Source: Streptococcus lutetiensis (GTDB taxonomy: Bacteria; Bacillota; Bacilli; Lactobacillales; Streptococcaceae). From it: a DNA stretch of 64,000 bases. Positions 49,187-61,696 of the stretch are shown here, piece after piece. The DNA lies in NCBI RefSeq assembly GCF_900475675.1, contig NZ_LS483403.1:1729522-1793521 (forward strand), given 5' to 3'. The translations under genes were made by a program, and so were the position numbers. Under the pieces are notes generated by a model that did not search any database, was not told the DNA's origin, and was given only the letters and a program-made list of their open reading frames with translations. Position 1 is the first letter of the stretch, and each line of letters opens with the position of its first letter.

Positions 49187-50053
49187 TTAATAGGATTTAA
49201 CAATTCCTAGTAATACAGCACCAAGAACAAAGCATGCTATACCAATTACCAACCAACGCATTTCTTTACGTGTTTTAGTTTCACCCAAGAAGAGGATACC
49301 ACCCATAATTGAAATGATAACACCAAGTTGTGAGAAACTAAAGGCAATAGCAAGACCTGCTTTAGCAGCAGCAAGAAGCATGAAGATGTTACCAATACCC
49401 CACATCAAACCAACGATAGCGTTTTTGATAACAACTGTTTCAAATTTAACGTTAAATTTCATGAACATTACAGCACCAAGAACCATACCTACAGCCATTG
49501 GGAAGATAACAGCTAAAGCATCGAATTTCATGATGTTGTTAAACAAGATAGTGTATGAAAGGTAACCAACTGTTGAGTAAGTCAAAGCACGGAAACCTTT
49601 ACCAAAGTCAGTAAGTTCACTAGTTTCAACTTTTTCAGCATCACGTTTACTTGTGAAGTAGAAACCGATAACCAAAAGAAGCAAAGCAATGATACCAAGT
49701 GTGTATTGAGCCGGTTTGCTCCATTCACCAAAGACAATGGCACCAATCAAACTACCAAATACAAGTTGAGCACCACTTGACAATGGGTTACCTACTGAAA
49801 CACCCATGTATTGCATTGCACGGAATTGACCGTTTTGCCCCATAGACCAGAGCATACCACCGATAATTCCGACAACCCAAAGTGATACTGACATTTCTGG
49901 TTGAACAAACAACCATACAACAAAAGCAAATAAAAGTGCCCCTAAAGTCATTCCTAATGTTTGTTGATCTGGTTTACCTCCAATTTTGTTGCTGACAAAC
50001 CCGATACTTCCCCATGCTACCATGGGAATTAATGCAAATAAAATACCCTGCAT
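49187..50053 (-). CDS. GRP-family sugar uptake protein
   Basis: A 288-residue membrane protein with ten helices in the drug/metabolite-transporter fold. MVAWGSIGFVSNKIGG and QNGQFRAMQYMGVSVGNPLSSG match the GlcU/RhaT-like glucose/ribose permease group. Sugar uptake is likely, but the substrate is not clear from sequence. A GGAG site precedes the ATG. No neighbour hints at control. Confidence 0.88.
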   Translation of the reverse strand: MQGILFALIPMVAWGSIGFVSNKIGGKPDQQTLGMTLGALLFAFVVWLFVQPEMSVSLWVVGIIGGMLWSMGQNGQFRAMQYMGVSVGNPLSSGAQLVFGSLIGAIVFGEWSKPAQYTLGIIALLLLVIGFYFTSKRDAEKVETSELTDFGKGFRALTYSTVGYLSYTILFNNIMKFDALAVIFPMAVGMVLGAVMFMKFNVKFETVVIKNAIVGLMWGIGNIFMLLAAAKAGLAIAFSFSQLGVIISIMGGILFLGETKTRKEMRWLVIGIACFVLGAVLLGIVKSY

Positions 50054-50241
50054 TTTTTCTCCTTTACGATATGTTTTACAGATTAGTAAACGTTGTTTAC
50101 ATTGTTGTAAATATATAATTAATCATTCGCTGTTTATGAAAACGCTTTTTCAGAAAAGTAAAAGAAAATTTCATGTTTTTTTGCGAACATAGTTACATAT
50201 TCTATCATAAAACCTACTATTTTGTAAAGGCCTACACAAAA

Positions 50242-50277
50242 AAATCTCTGATAAGTTTGAAAACTCATCAGAGATTT
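50242..50277 (-). terminator. Terminator after guaB
   Basis: AAATCTCTGAT and ATCAGAGATTT arms; the minus-strand side has a T-run. Confidence 0.85.
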
Positions 50278-50298
50278 AACGATTAACCTCAGTTTATC

Positions 50299-51874
<1,576 letters not shown>

Positions 51875-52003
51875 TAAATTAAATTCAATTTTTTCCAAAA
51901 ATTCTTTCCTATATTAGACTGATGATTTTTGCAATTCTCATTTAAAACAAATGTTGTTATCTACCAAAAAACTCCAAGACATCGCCTCAGAGTTCTGTTT
52001 ATT

Positions 52004-53035
<1,032 letters not shown>

Positions 53036-53059
53036 TCAAAATTAATTTCAAAAGTAAAA

Positions 53060-53280
53060 AATAGCCCCACGTAGTTAAACTACGTGAGGGCGTTGTCAAT
53101 ACGCGGTACCACCTCAATTGATAGAACTAGTCTACCATCTCTTACCACTATATAAAAATTTACACAGTTCATGTAAAGATTATTCTTTTTTACCATCAGT
53201 CCATTCATGTAAGCTTACTACTGATTCACAGCACCATCAGCTCTCTAAAAGTACGCGTTTACATTACTCTTCTGAATCTT
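53060..53280 (-). promoter_or_regulatory. Tryptophan T-box riboswitch of trpS
   Basis: The T-box sequence AGGTGGTACCGCG is at 53114-53102 on the minus strand. The terminator stem is CCTCACGTAG...CTACGTGGGG (53063-53090), followed by T-run. A stem-I-like region starts at AGAGAGCTGATGG, with the specifier UGG at 53203-53201 in GAATGGACTG. Uncharged tRNA-Trp would favour the antiterminator and allow trpS transcription. Confidence 0.93.
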
Positions 53281-53284
53281 CTTC

Positions 53285-53313
53285 ATTTTATGAAATTATA
53301 AGGTCTTTGTCAA
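53285..53313 (-). promoter_or_regulatory. Promoter of the trpS T-box
   Basis: TTGACA (53308-53313), a 17-base spacer and TAAAAT (53285-53290) on the minus strand; nearly consensus. Confidence 0.8.
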
Positions 53314-53499
53314 GTTTATACAGTATTTTAGGCGCTTTTATATCTGAGGTATAATTATACATTTTATGTTTTAATCAAATTAAAAAGATTAGAAACTGTG
53401 TTTTGGAAGCACTCCTTTTACTAAAAAATCTTGACGTTAAGCCGCTTCTTTGCCATAATATAATCGTTTGTTTTTGTTATAACTAAAGAGGATTAAATT

Positions 53500-54372
53500 A
53501 TGAAAAAAAGACTGATTGATTTTGGACTCGTAACTATAGGAGCCTTTATTGCTGCTGTCGGTTTCAATTGCTTTTTCCTTGAAAATCATATTGCGTCTGG
53601 TGGCGTTGTCGGATTAGCGGTTAGTTTAAAAGCTTTATTTGGCTGGAATCCTGGTAATTTTGTTATGATTACTAACGTTCCATTATTGTTAGCTTGTTTA
53701 ATTTTCTTAGGAAAAGAAACCTTCCTTAAAACCATTTATGGGGCATGGATTTATTCTATTTTCGTCAAAGTGACTGAAAATCTGCCGAATCTGACTCATA
53801 ATCCACTACTAGCTGCGATTTTCGGAGCTGTTATCTGTGGTTCTGGTTTAGGGATTGTTTTCTGGGGAAATTCTTCAACCGGTGGTACAGGTATCATCAC
53901 TCAAATTCTCCACAAATACACACCGCTTCCTTTGGCAGTAGCCATGACTATTGTCGATGGCTGTAGTGTCGCTATGGGATTTATTGCTTTTGATCCTGAT
54001 ACAGTAATGTATTCGATTATTGCCTTACTCGTCATTGGATATGTCGTTAATAGTATCCAAACTGGTGTTACCTCATCTCGCAATTTGATGATTATCTCAC
54101 CTAAAAATGACTTGATCAAAAACTATATCTCCACAGAAGCTGACCGTGGTGTCACTGAAATTCCTGTTACTGGTGGTTTTTCTGGCGACCATCAAACCAT
54201 GTTGATGACAACTGTTTCTCGTCAAGAAGTTCCACGTTTAGAAAAAAATATTCAAAAAATCGATGAAGCTGCCTTTATCGTTGTGATGCCCGCTACACAA
54301 GTTATGGGACGTGGTTTCAGCCTTAAAAAATACTATAAACTCAACGAAAAAGATGCCATTTTACCAATGTAA
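53500..54372 (+). CDS. YitT-family membrane protein (DUF161/DUF2179)
   Basis: A 290-residue protein. Five or six helices (about 8-180) contain the family motifs FNCFFLENHIASGGVVGLAV and GNSSTGGTGIITQIL. A soluble C-terminal domain (about 190-285; GVTEIPVTGGFSG, HQTMLMTTV) follows. Function unknown. AAAGAGGAT precedes the ATG. A terminator with AAAGCCCCA/TGGGGCTTT arms (54387-54423) closes the gene. Confidence 0.88.
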   Translation: MKKRLIDFGLVTIGAFIAAVGFNCFFLENHIASGGVVGLAVSLKALFGWNPGNFVMITNVPLLLACLIFLGKETFLKTIYGAWIYSIFVKVTENLPNLTHNPLLAAIFGAVICGSGLGIVFWGNSSTGGTGIITQILHKYTPLPLAVAMTIVDGCSVAMGFIAFDPDTVMYSIIALLVIGYVVNSIQTGVTSSRNLMIISPKNDLIKNYISTEADRGVTEIPVTGGFSGDHQTMLMTTVSRQEVPRLEKNIQKIDEAAFIVVMPATQVMGRGFSLKKYYKLNEKDAILPM

Positions 54373-54386
54373 CCCAAACGTAACTC

Positions 54387-54423
54387 AAAGCCCCACTTCT
54401 CTAATTGAAAATTGGGGCTTTTT
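54387..54423 (+). terminator. Terminator after the YitT gene
   Basis: AAAGCCCCA and TGGGGCTTTTT arms with a 17-base loop. Confidence 0.8.
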
Positions 54424-54465
54424 CATGTACAATGAGCTTATAGATAAATAATATGAGGTGAAAAA

Positions 54466-56088
54466 TTGCTTACAGTTTCTGATGTATCACTACGTTTCAG
54501 CGATAGAAAACTGTTTGATGAAGTTAACATCAACTTTACAGCTGGAAATACCTATGGTTTAATCGGTGCCAACGGTGCAGGAAAATCTACATTTTTAAAA
54601 ATCTTGGCAGGAGATATTGAACCAACAACAGGTCATGTTTCCCTTGGTCCAGACGAACGTCTATCTGTTCTTCGTCAAAATCACTTTGACTACGAAGAAG
54701 AACGTGCGATTGATGTTGTTATCATGGGGAATGAACGCCTTTATAATATCATGAAAGAAAAAGACGCTATCTACATGAAGCCTGACTTTTCAGATGAAGA
54801 TGGTGTCCGCGCAGCAGAATTAGAAAGTGAATTCGCTGAGCTTGGCGGTTGGGAAGCTGAGAGTGAAGCTTCACAATTGCTCCAAAACCTTAATATTCCA
54901 GAAGACCTTCACTACCAAAACATGAGCGAACTTGCTAATGGTGACAAGGTGAAAGTTCTCCTTGCCAAAGCTCTTTTTGGTAAACCAGATGTTCTTCTTC
55001 TTGACGAACCAACCAACGGTCTTGATATCCAATCCATCACTTGGTTAGAAGATTTCTTGATTGACTTTGAAAATACAGTCATCGTCGTATCCCATGACCG
55101 TCACTTCTTGAACAAAGTATGTACACACATGGCTGACCTTGATTTTGGTAAAATCAAACTTTACGTCGGTAACTATGATTTCTGGAAACAATCATCTGAA
55201 CTTGCTGCTCGCTTGCAAGCTGACCGCAACGCTAAAGCAGAAGAAAAAATCAAAGAATTGCAAGAATTCGTTGCTCGCTTCTCTGCTAACGCTTCTAAAT
55301 CAAAACAAGCCACTTCTCGTAAGAAAATGCTTGATAAAATCGAACTTGAAGAAATTGTTCCATCAAGTCGTAAATACCCATTCATCAACTTCAAAGCTGA
55401 GCGTGAACTTGGTAAAGACCTTCTAACAGTCGAAAACTTGTCTGTTAAAATCGATGGTGAGACTGTTCTTGATAATATCAGCTTTATCCTACGTCCAGGC
55501 GATAAAACAGCCTTCATCGGACAAAATGATATCCAAACAACAGCTCTTATTCGTGCATTGATGGATGATATCGAATACGAAGGAACTATCAAATGGGGTG
55601 TCACAACTAGTCGCTCTTACCTTCCAAAAGATAACTCACGTGATTTTGCTTCAGGGGAATCAATCCTTGAATGGCTTCGTCAATTTGCTTCTAAAGAAGA
55701 AGACGATAACACATTCCTTCGCGGATTCCTAGGTCGCATGCTCTTCTCTGGAGATGAAGTTAACAAATCAGTTAGCGTTCTTTCAGGGGGAGAAAAAGTG
55801 CGCGTGATGCTTTCTAAATTGATGCTTCTCAAATCAAACGTTCTTGTCCTTGATGACCCAACTAACCACTTAGACTTGGAATCAATCTCAAGCTTGAATG
55901 ATGGCTTGAAAGACTTCAAAGAATCTATCATCTTTGCGAGTCACGACCACGAATTCATCCAAACACTTGCTAACCACATCGTTGTCATTTCTAAAAATGG
56001 TGTGATTGACCGTATCGATGAAACTTATGATGAATTCCTTGAAAATGAAGAAGTTCAAGCAAAAGTTAAAGAACTTTGGAAAGACTAA
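54466..56088 (+). CDS. ABC-F ATPase (YbiT/YkpA type)
   Basis: A 540-residue soluble protein with two ABC domains. The first has Walker A GANGAGKST and signature-like ELANGDKVKVLLA, the second IGQNDIQTTA (a degenerate Walker A lacking GK) and VLSGGEKVRVML. The linker (about 245-325) is charged. ABC-F proteins act on the ribosome; some protect it from drugs. The changed second Walker A is typical of this subgroup. Start is TTG at 54466 after GAGGTGA. Confidence 0.93.
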   Translation: MLTVSDVSLRFSDRKLFDEVNINFTAGNTYGLIGANGAGKSTFLKILAGDIEPTTGHVSLGPDERLSVLRQNHFDYEEERAIDVVIMGNERLYNIMKEKDAIYMKPDFSDEDGVRAAELESEFAELGGWEAESEASQLLQNLNIPEDLHYQNMSELANGDKVKVLLAKALFGKPDVLLLDEPTNGLDIQSITWLEDFLIDFENTVIVVSHDRHFLNKVCTHMADLDFGKIKLYVGNYDFWKQSSELAARLQADRNAKAEEKIKELQEFVARFSANASKSKQATSRKKMLDKIELEEIVPSSRKYPFINFKAERELGKDLLTVENLSVKIDGETVLDNISFILRPGDKTAFIGQNDIQTTALIRALMDDIEYEGTIKWGVTTSRSYLPKDNSRDFASGESILEWLRQFASKEEDDNTFLRGFLGRMLFSGDEVNKSVSVLSGGEKVRVMLSKLMLLKSNVLVLDDPTNHLDLESISSLNDGLKDFKESIIFASHDHEFIQTLANHIVVISKNGVIDRIDETYDEFLENEEVQAKVKELWKD

Positions 56089-56148
56089 TTATCATGTCGT
56101 AATCTAAAATGACTTGACCATATTTTACATTATAGAAAAGAAACAGGT

Positions 56149-56172
56149 TGGGATTATTATCTCAACCTGTCT
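56149..56172 (+). terminator. Hairpin between the ABC-F and YfhO genes
   Basis: ACAGGTTGGGA/TCTCAACCTGT stem with a 6-base loop, followed by only a weak T-tract. It may be a partial terminator and leaves little room for a ribosome site before the next gene. Confidence 0.5.
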
Positions 56173-56182
56173 TACTAACATT

Positions 56183-58759
56183 ATGAAACTAAAATCTTTT
56201 AAACTAACAAATAACACCATTTACTACCTAACAGCATTCTTCTTGCCTTTCGTGATTTTATTTCTAGCCCTTTTAGCTGAAAATATTTCCTTTAACGGTG
56301 AGACCACTATTTTAGCTAGTGATGGCTTTCATCAATACGTTATTTTCGCTGAAAATTTACGAAATATTTTACATGGTTCAGATAGCCTCTTTTATACTTT
56401 TACCAGTGGACTGGGCTTAAATTTTTATGCTTTAATCAGCTATTATCTTGGTAGTTTCTTCTCACCTTTTGTTTACTTCTTTAGCTTAAAAAGCATGCCC
56501 GATGCTATTTATCTCTTTACCCTGCTAAAAGTTGCTTGCATGGGATTAACTAGCTTTTATAGCCTACGCCAACTGTATCCAAAGGTATTAAAACCATTTA
56601 CCGTTATCCTCTCAAGCTCATATGCGCTGATGAGCTTTGCTATTAGCCAGATTGAGATTAATATGTGGCTGGATGTTTTCATCCTTTTGCCGCTCATTAT
56701 TCTAGGACTTAATCGATTGCTAAATCAGAAAAAATTCATCTTATACTACCTGACGTTAACCATTCTCTTTATTCAAAATTACTACTTTGGTTATATGGTT
56801 GCTATTTTCCTTGTGCTTTATTTTCTTATTCAAATCAGCAAGGAAAGCTGCTTGAAAGTAATTGGACGTCAATGGCTAGACTTTACAGTAGTGTCAATTT
56901 TAGCTGGATTGTCTAGTTGCGTAATGCTATTACCTACTTACTTAGACCTGTCAACGCACGGCGAAAAATTTTCTAGCTTTACAGAATGGTTTACAGAGAA
57001 TTCGTGGTTTATAGACTTGTTTGCCAAAAACTTTGTTGGTGCTTATGACACAACAAAATTTGGCTCAATTCCTATGATTTATGTAGGGATTTTCCCGCTA
57101 ATCTTAGCTATTATCTTCTTTACCATCAAGTCAATCAAGTGGCAAACTCGCCTAGCTTCTGGCATTGTGTTACTACTCATTATTGCTAGTTTTTACCTTG
57201 AACCATTAGATTTAATGTGGCAGGGAATGCACTCACCTAATATGTTTCTTCACCGTTATTCTTGGGCATTTTCACTAATGATGATTCTTCTGGCAGCAGA
57301 AACGTTATCACGTCTCAAAGAATTAACTGTTAAGCATTACCTTGTTGGTATTGTTCCACTAGGACTTGGCTTTTTAGCTACGGTACTGCTCAAAAATCAT
57401 TATCAATTTTTAGAAGCACCACAAATCATTATCACCTTTTCTTTCTTGGCAGCCTACACCATTATATTAATTAGCTACGCTAAGCAGTACTTAACATTTA
57501 ATTTATTCATTAGCTTTACACTCCTCTTTACAGTATTTGAAATTTCACTTAATACCTATTATCAAATTACAGCCCTAAATAGCGAATGGGTCTTTCCTTC
57601 TCGTCAAAGTTATGAGCTTAATTTGACAGATACTGAAAAACTCATTCAAAAAAGTCAAAACCTAAACACGACATTTTATCGTACCGAGGAGCTCCTTCCT
57701 CAAACAGGTAATGACAGCATGAAATACAATTATCATGGTATTTCTCAGTTCTCATCTATTCGAAACACGACATCCAGCAGCACGCTTGATCGACTTGGCT
57801 TTAAGTCAACTGGAACAAATCTAAACCTTCGTTATCAAAATAATACCTTGCTAATGGATAGTTTATTTGCTGTCAAATACAATCTTTCAGAAACTGATGT
57901 CAACAAATTTGGGTTCCATTACCTTGATAACTCTGGTAATACATCACTATATGAAAATCAATACGCTAGCCAATTAGCAATTCTAACCAATGGGCTTTAC
58001 AAAGATATTGACTTCAGTGTCAACACGCTTGACAACCAAACTAACTGGATGAACAATCTCACTGGCTTATCTGAAAAATACTTCACGCGTGTGCCCTCCC
58101 AATTATCAGGAGGAGCTAATATTCTAAATGGTCGTGTAACCACTAGTAACGACGGACAATTAAATTCGCATGCTGATTATAACCTTACTGTCGCTCCAAA
58201 CACCCAACTTTATATCAGCGTTCCAAATATCACCTTCTCTAATGAAAATAGCCAGAAGGTCCAAATTACTGTAAACGGTAAAACGGTAGAATATACAACT
58301 GATAATGCCTACACTTTCTTTGATCTTGGATATTTTGAAGATAGTCAAACTTTGCATGTTACTCTTTCATTCCCTGAAAATAACCAAGTATCATTTAACC
58401 AACCGAACTTTTATGCCCTAGATACGACAAGCTATCAAAAAGCTATGGAAACCATTAATCATCAAAAGGTTAAAGTTACTACCAATAAAAACACTGTAAC
58501 GGCTACCTACAAATCTGACAAAGCTTCATCACTCCTATTTACTATTCCATACGATAAAGGTTGGACAGCCACTCAAAACGGCCAAAAAATCACTTTATCA
58601 AAAGCTCAAGACGGCTTTATGAAAGTTGATGTAAAATCTGGAAAAGGCAAAGTCATTCTGACTTATCTGCCTACAGGTTTTAAAGAAGGAGTGATGTTAT
58701 CATCAGTTGGACTCCTCCTATTTATCTGTTACAATATCGCCAGAAAACGAAAAAAATAA
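56183..58759 (+). CDS. YfhO-family large membrane protein
   Basis: An 858-residue protein with about 12-14 helices (about 12-470), one at the C-terminus, and a large extracellular part (about 480-830). FHQYVIFAENLRNILHGSDSLFYTFTSGLGLNFYA matches the YfhO family, GT-C-like glycosyltransferases linked to lipoteichoic-acid or polymer glycosylation in Gram-positives. ATG 56183 is preferred on homology; no good ribosome site is seen. The IS3 copy inserted 11 bases after its stop codon. Confidence 0.85.
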   Translation: MKLKSFKLTNNTIYYLTAFFLPFVILFLALLAENISFNGETTILASDGFHQYVIFAENLRNILHGSDSLFYTFTSGLGLNFYALISYYLGSFFSPFVYFFSLKSMPDAIYLFTLLKVACMGLTSFYSLRQLYPKVLKPFTVILSSSYALMSFAISQIEINMWLDVFILLPLIILGLNRLLNQKKFILYYLTLTILFIQNYYFGYMVAIFLVLYFLIQISKESCLKVIGRQWLDFTVVSILAGLSSCVMLLPTYLDLSTHGEKFSSFTEWFTENSWFIDLFAKNFVGAYDTTKFGSIPMIYVGIFPLILAIIFFTIKSIKWQTRLASGIVLLLIIASFYLEPLDLMWQGMHSPNMFLHRYSWAFSLMMILLAAETLSRLKELTVKHYLVGIVPLGLGFLATVLLKNHYQFLEAPQIIITFSFLAAYTIILISYAKQYLTFNLFISFTLLFTVFEISLNTYYQITALNSEWVFPSRQSYELNLTDTEKLIQKSQNLNTTFYRTEELLPQTGNDSMKYNYHGISQFSSIRNTTSSSTLDRLGFKSTGTNLNLRYQNNTLLMDSLFAVKYNLSETDVNKFGFHYLDNSGNTSLYENQYASQLAILTNGLYKDIDFSVNTLDNQTNWMNNLTGLSEKYFTRVPSQLSGGANILNGRVTTSNDGQLNSHADYNLTVAPNTQLYISVPNITFSNENSQKVQITVNGKTVEYTTDNAYTFFDLGYFEDSQTLHVTLSFPENNQVSFNQPNFYALDTTSYQKAMETINHQKVKVTTNKNTVTATYKSDKASSLLFTIPYDKGWTATQNGQKITLSKAQDGFMKVDVKSGKGKVILTYLPTGFKEGVMLSSVGLLLFICYNIARKRKK

Positions 58760-58811
58760 AAAGTATCCCTTGACCTGCACCCCAAAAGTTAGACAGAAAA
58801 AAATCTAACAA

Positions 58812-59363
58812 TTGGGGTGTTTTTGTATGAAATTAAGTTATGAAGATAAACTAGAAATATATCAGTTAAGACAAGCTGGTTTTTCTTGGCCTTATATTAG
58901 TCGAAAGTACGGTGTATGTCTATCCAATCTTAAGTACATGGTACGGCTTATGAATAAACATGGTATTGAGGTTGTTAAAAAAGGGAAAAATAAGTATTAT
59001 CCCTCTAAATTAAAGCAGGAAACCATTAATAAAGTTCTTATTGACAGTCAATCTCAGCTCACCGTATCACTGGATTATGCTCTTCCCCAACAATCCCTAC
59101 TCACCAATTGGATAGCACAATACAAGAAAAACGGGTATACTATTGTTGAGAAACAACGAGGGAGACCGAGTAAGATGGGACGTAAACCAAAGAAAACTTG
59201 TAAAGAAATGACTGAGCTAGAGCATATTCTGGAAGAGAATGAGCGTCTGCGTACCGAGGTAGCTTATCTAAAAAAGTTGAGGGAATTGCGCTTGAGGGAC
59301 GAAGCCTTACAGCGCAAAAGGCGGAAACAGTTAGAGAACTGGTCTCAGGAGAATTTCGATTAG
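58812..59363 (+). CDS. IS3-family OrfA, intact
   Basis: 183 residues. Two helix-turn-helix regions ([20 protein letters not shown] and [18 protein letters not shown]) and a leucine zipper ([21 protein letters not shown]) are present. The start may be 58812 or the ATG for MKLSYED at 58827. The slippery A6G at 59270-59276 would give an OrfAB fusion by -1 slippage. That fusion is cut short by the deletion in orfB of this copy. Confidence 0.9.
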   Translation: MGCFCMKLSYEDKLEIYQLRQAGFSWPYISRKYGVCLSNLKYMVRLMNKHGIEVVKKGKNKYYPSKLKQETINKVLIDSQSQLTVSLDYALPQQSLLTNWIAQYKKNGYTIVEKQRGRPSKMGRKPKKTCKEMTELEHILEENERLRTEVAYLKKLRELRLRDEALQRKRRKQLENWSQENFD

Positions 59364-60165
59364 ACCTCTTACTAAAAACCGCTAAGCTAGCTCGTTCTAC
59401 TTATTATTATCAGTTGAAACGGTTTAATAGAGCTAAGAAAGATAAGAAATTCAAACCATTTACGATGACCATAAAGGCAATTATGGATACCGTCGTATTC
59501 ATTTAGAACTAAGAAACCGAGGATTTGTTATCAATCATAAGAAGGTTCAACGGTTAATGAAACTCATGGGACTCGCTGATCGTACTCGTTGTAAGCGTAA
59601 ATACTCGTCTTACAAGGGAGAGATTGGGAAGAAAGCTGATAATCTAATTCAACGTCAGTTTGAAGGGGCTAAGCCTTATGAGAAGTGTTATACAGATGTC
59701 ACTGAATTCGCTTTACCAAATATTAGAGAGAAACTCTATTTATCCCCTGTTCTTGATGGATACAATAGTGAGATTATTGAATTCACCTTGTCACGCTCAC
59801 CTGATTTAAAACAGGTTCAAACCATGCTTAAAAGAGCATTTCCGGCTACCTCTTACCAAGGAACTATTCTTCACAGCGACCAAGGGTGGCAATATCAACA
59901 CCAGTCTTATCATGATTTCTTGGCATCCAAAGGGATTCGTCCATCTATGTCACGCAAGGGAAATAGTCCAGATAATGGCATGATGGAGTCCTTCTTTGGC
60001 ATCTTAAAGTCTGAGATGTTTTACGGTTATGAAAAGACTTTTAAGTCGCTTGATAAGCTAGAACAAGCCATTACGGATTATATTTTTTATTACAACAATA
60101 AACGTATCAAGACAAAATTAAAAGGACTCAGTCCTGTGCAATACAGAACTAAATCCTTTCAATAA
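59276..60165 (+). pseudogene. IS3-family OrfB, broken by a 13-bp deletion
   Basis: The frame from the slippage site ([13 protein letters not shown]...[12 protein letters not shown]) breaks near 59449. Compared with copy 1, 14 bases are replaced by one. From 59557 the original frame resumes with the DDE core ([24 protein letters not shown]). A short product from the internal ATG at 59557 would lack the HTH_21 part. Confidence 0.9.
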
Positions 60166-60249
60166 TTTATTGTCCAACTTTTTGGGGTCAGTACACCTTA
60201 GATACTTTTTTGTTCACTTGATTATCTAGGAAACAATAAATAAACACCA

Positions 60250-60280
60250 AAAGAGCTAGAACAATTGTTCTAGCTCTTTT
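60250..60280. terminator. Terminator downstream of the tRNA cluster
   Basis: AAGAGCTAGAACAATTGTTCTAGCTCTT is a perfect inverted repeat with T-run; it lies beyond the tRNA-Asn gene. Confidence 0.75.
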
Positions 60281-60326
60281 TAGGCAATAAAAAATCCTAA
60301 GTAAAACTTAGGAAGGTGTCTTATCA

Positions 60327-60400
60327 CTCCGGCAGTAGGACTCGAACCTACGACATCATGATTAACAGTCATGCGCTACTACCAACTGAGCTATGCCGGA
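60327..60400 (-). tRNA. tRNA-Asn (GTT)
   Basis: 74 bases. Acceptor TCCGGCA/TGCCGGA with discriminator G; the anticodon loop reads CTGTTAA; the T-loop has GGTTCGAGTCC. CCA is not encoded. It is transcribed after tRNA-Glu on the minus strand. Confidence 0.95.
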
Positions 60401-60431
60401 TAAACAAAAAAACTGCTAAGCAGTAGTTTTA

Positions 60432-60503
60432 TAGTCCGTACGGGATTCGAACCCGTGTTACCGCCGTGAAAAGGCGGTGTCTTAACCCCTTGACCAACGG
60501 ACC
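60432..60503 (-). tRNA. tRNA-Glu (TTC)
   Basis: 72 bases. Acceptor GGTCCGT/ACGGACT; anticodon loop CTTTTCA around TTC; T-arm GGGTTCGAATCCC. CCA is not encoded. Shares the promoter at 60538-60565 with tRNA-Asn. Confidence 0.95.
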
Positions 60504-60537
60504 AGAAGTTTTAGGATTTCCCCTCAACACTCTTATT

Positions 60538-60565
60538 ATTATACCAGATATTTTTTCTTTGTCTA
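60538..60565 (-). promoter_or_regulatory. Promoter of the tRNA-Glu/tRNA-Asn pair
   Basis: TAGACA (60560-60565), a 16-base spacer and TATAAT (60538-60543) on the minus strand. The stretch 60570-60785 has no gene. Confidence 0.7.
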
Positions 60566-60789
60566 TAGTTTTTTTCAATTTTTTTACTTTTTTTGAAGTT
60601 TTTTTGCACTAAATTATCGCCAAAAAATTCAAACAATTTTAACGTGCTAAAAAGCCTTTAATATCAAGCATTTACAGGTGAACTTTCGGTAAAGAAGAAA
60701 ATTGTTTACTAGTAAAAAAGCATTTTTTTCTTTTACTTATTCTTTACTTTTCAAAAACCAGACAAGGCAGCGTAAAGTACGATTTTTAG

Positions 60790-60819
60790 TTGACAGAAAA
60801 GCTGTTATTTTGATAGAAT
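60790..60819 (+). promoter_or_regulatory. Promoter of tRNA-Arg
   Basis: TTGACA (60790-60795), an 18-base spacer and TAGAAT (60814-60819), 15 bases before the tRNA. Confidence 0.75.
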
Positions 60820-60833
60820 GATTAAGTTGATAT

Positions 60834-60907
60834 GGTCTCATAGCTCAGCTGGATAGAGCATTCGCCTTCTAAGCGAACGGTCGCAGGTTCGAATCCTGCT
60901 GGGATCA
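60834..60907 (+). tRNA. tRNA-Arg (TCT)
   Basis: 74 bases. Acceptor GGTCTCA/TGGGATC with two G-U pairs; D-arm AGCTCAGCTGGATAGAGC; anticodon loop CTTCTAA around TCT. A GCCGGC.. hairpin with T-run (60915-60938) terminates it. Confidence 0.93.
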
Positions 60908-61002
60908 AATCTAAAGCCGGCTTTAGTCGGCTTTTTTTATTTTCTCCACTAGTAGTGTTTCACATGAAACTAGAAAAAGCTGTTCAAATATTGAACAGCT
61001 TT

Positions 61003-61482
61003 TTACTTATGATAAGGACTTCCTTGTTGTATCATGAAAGCTCGATAAATTTGCTCAGCTAAAACTAAGCGCATTAACTGATGAGGTAAAGTTAGTAAAC
61101 CAAAACTCATTTTTAAATTTGCACGTTTTTTTACCTTGTCAGCTAAACCTAGGCTACCTCCAATGACAAATACAATGTCCGAATAACCTCTCAAATTTGC
61201 ATCAGCGATAATCTTACTAAATTCTTCTGATGGGAATTGTTTACCTTCAATAGCCAAAACAATGACATAATCTCGCTCAGAGATTTTAGCTAAAATACGG
61301 TCACCCTCTTTTTCCATGATTTGATGATTTTGCGCCTCACTCGCATTATCTGGTGTTTTTTCATCGGGTAACTCAACAATTTCAAATTTGGCAAAGCGAC
61401 TCATGCGTTTTCCGTATTCTGCAATACCATCTTTTAGGTATTTTTCTTTTAATTTTCCAACAGCAATAATTTTTACTTTCAT
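61003..61482 (-). CDS. rlmH: 23S rRNA pseudouridine-1915 N3-methyltransferase RlmH
   Basis: A 159-residue SPOUT methyltransferase. The knot residues are in [18 protein letters not shown] and the end is [21 protein letters not shown], the classical RlmH C-terminus. It methylates pseudouridine 1915 of assembled 70S ribosomes. It lies divergent to htrA with a DnaA-box-bearing region between. Confidence 0.97.
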   Translation of the reverse strand: MKVKIIAVGKLKEKYLKDGIAEYGKRMSRFAKFEIVELPDEKTPDNASEAQNHQIMEKEGDRILAKISERDYVIVLAIEGKQFPSEEFSKIIADANLRGYSDIVFVIGGSLGLADKVKKRANLKMSFGLLTLPHQLMRLVLAEQIYRAFMIQQGSPYHK

Positions 61483-61498
61483 GTTTTCTATTTTACCA

Positions 61499-61613
61499 CA
61501 TATTCACAAGCTTTTCACACATTATCCACATATTAACAATCTGTAATTAGGCTCAATAACGCTATATTTTGAGGATTTTTGAACAAACTTAAAAAGTTTT
61601 CCACAACCTGTGG
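61499..61613. promoter_or_regulatory. DnaA-box cluster between rlmH and htrA
   Basis: A perfect TTATCCACA (61522-61530) plus near matches ATATTCACA (61499) and TTTTCCACA and TGTGGATTA (about 61598-61616). They form a second cluster beside that after parB, showing closeness to oriC. Confidence 0.7.
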
Positions 61614-61634
61614 ATTACTTTATTTTTTTTATCT

Positions 61635-61651
61635 TTTAAGGTATAATTAAG
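61635..61651 (+). promoter_or_regulatory. CiaR box overlapping the htrA -10
   Basis: TTTAAG-GTATA-ATTAAG fits the streptococcal CiaR direct repeat NTTAAG-N5-WTTAAG. TATAAT (61642-61647) lies inside it. htrA is a known member of the CiaRH regulon in pneumococci. Confidence 0.7.
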
Positions 61652-61696
61652 TCGTTTTTTATATGCTATCTGTGAATAAAAAAAGGAGGAAGAGAC

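Larger units (their letters stand above)
58771..60195 (+). mobile_element. IS3-family (IS150-like) insertion sequence, copy 2
   Basis: 1425 bases, ends TGACCTGCACCCC and GGGGTCAGTACA, 3-bp target duplication CCT at 58768-58770 and 60196-60198. It is 13 bases shorter than the copy at 9295 because of a deletion in orfB. orfA is intact. Confidence 0.93.
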
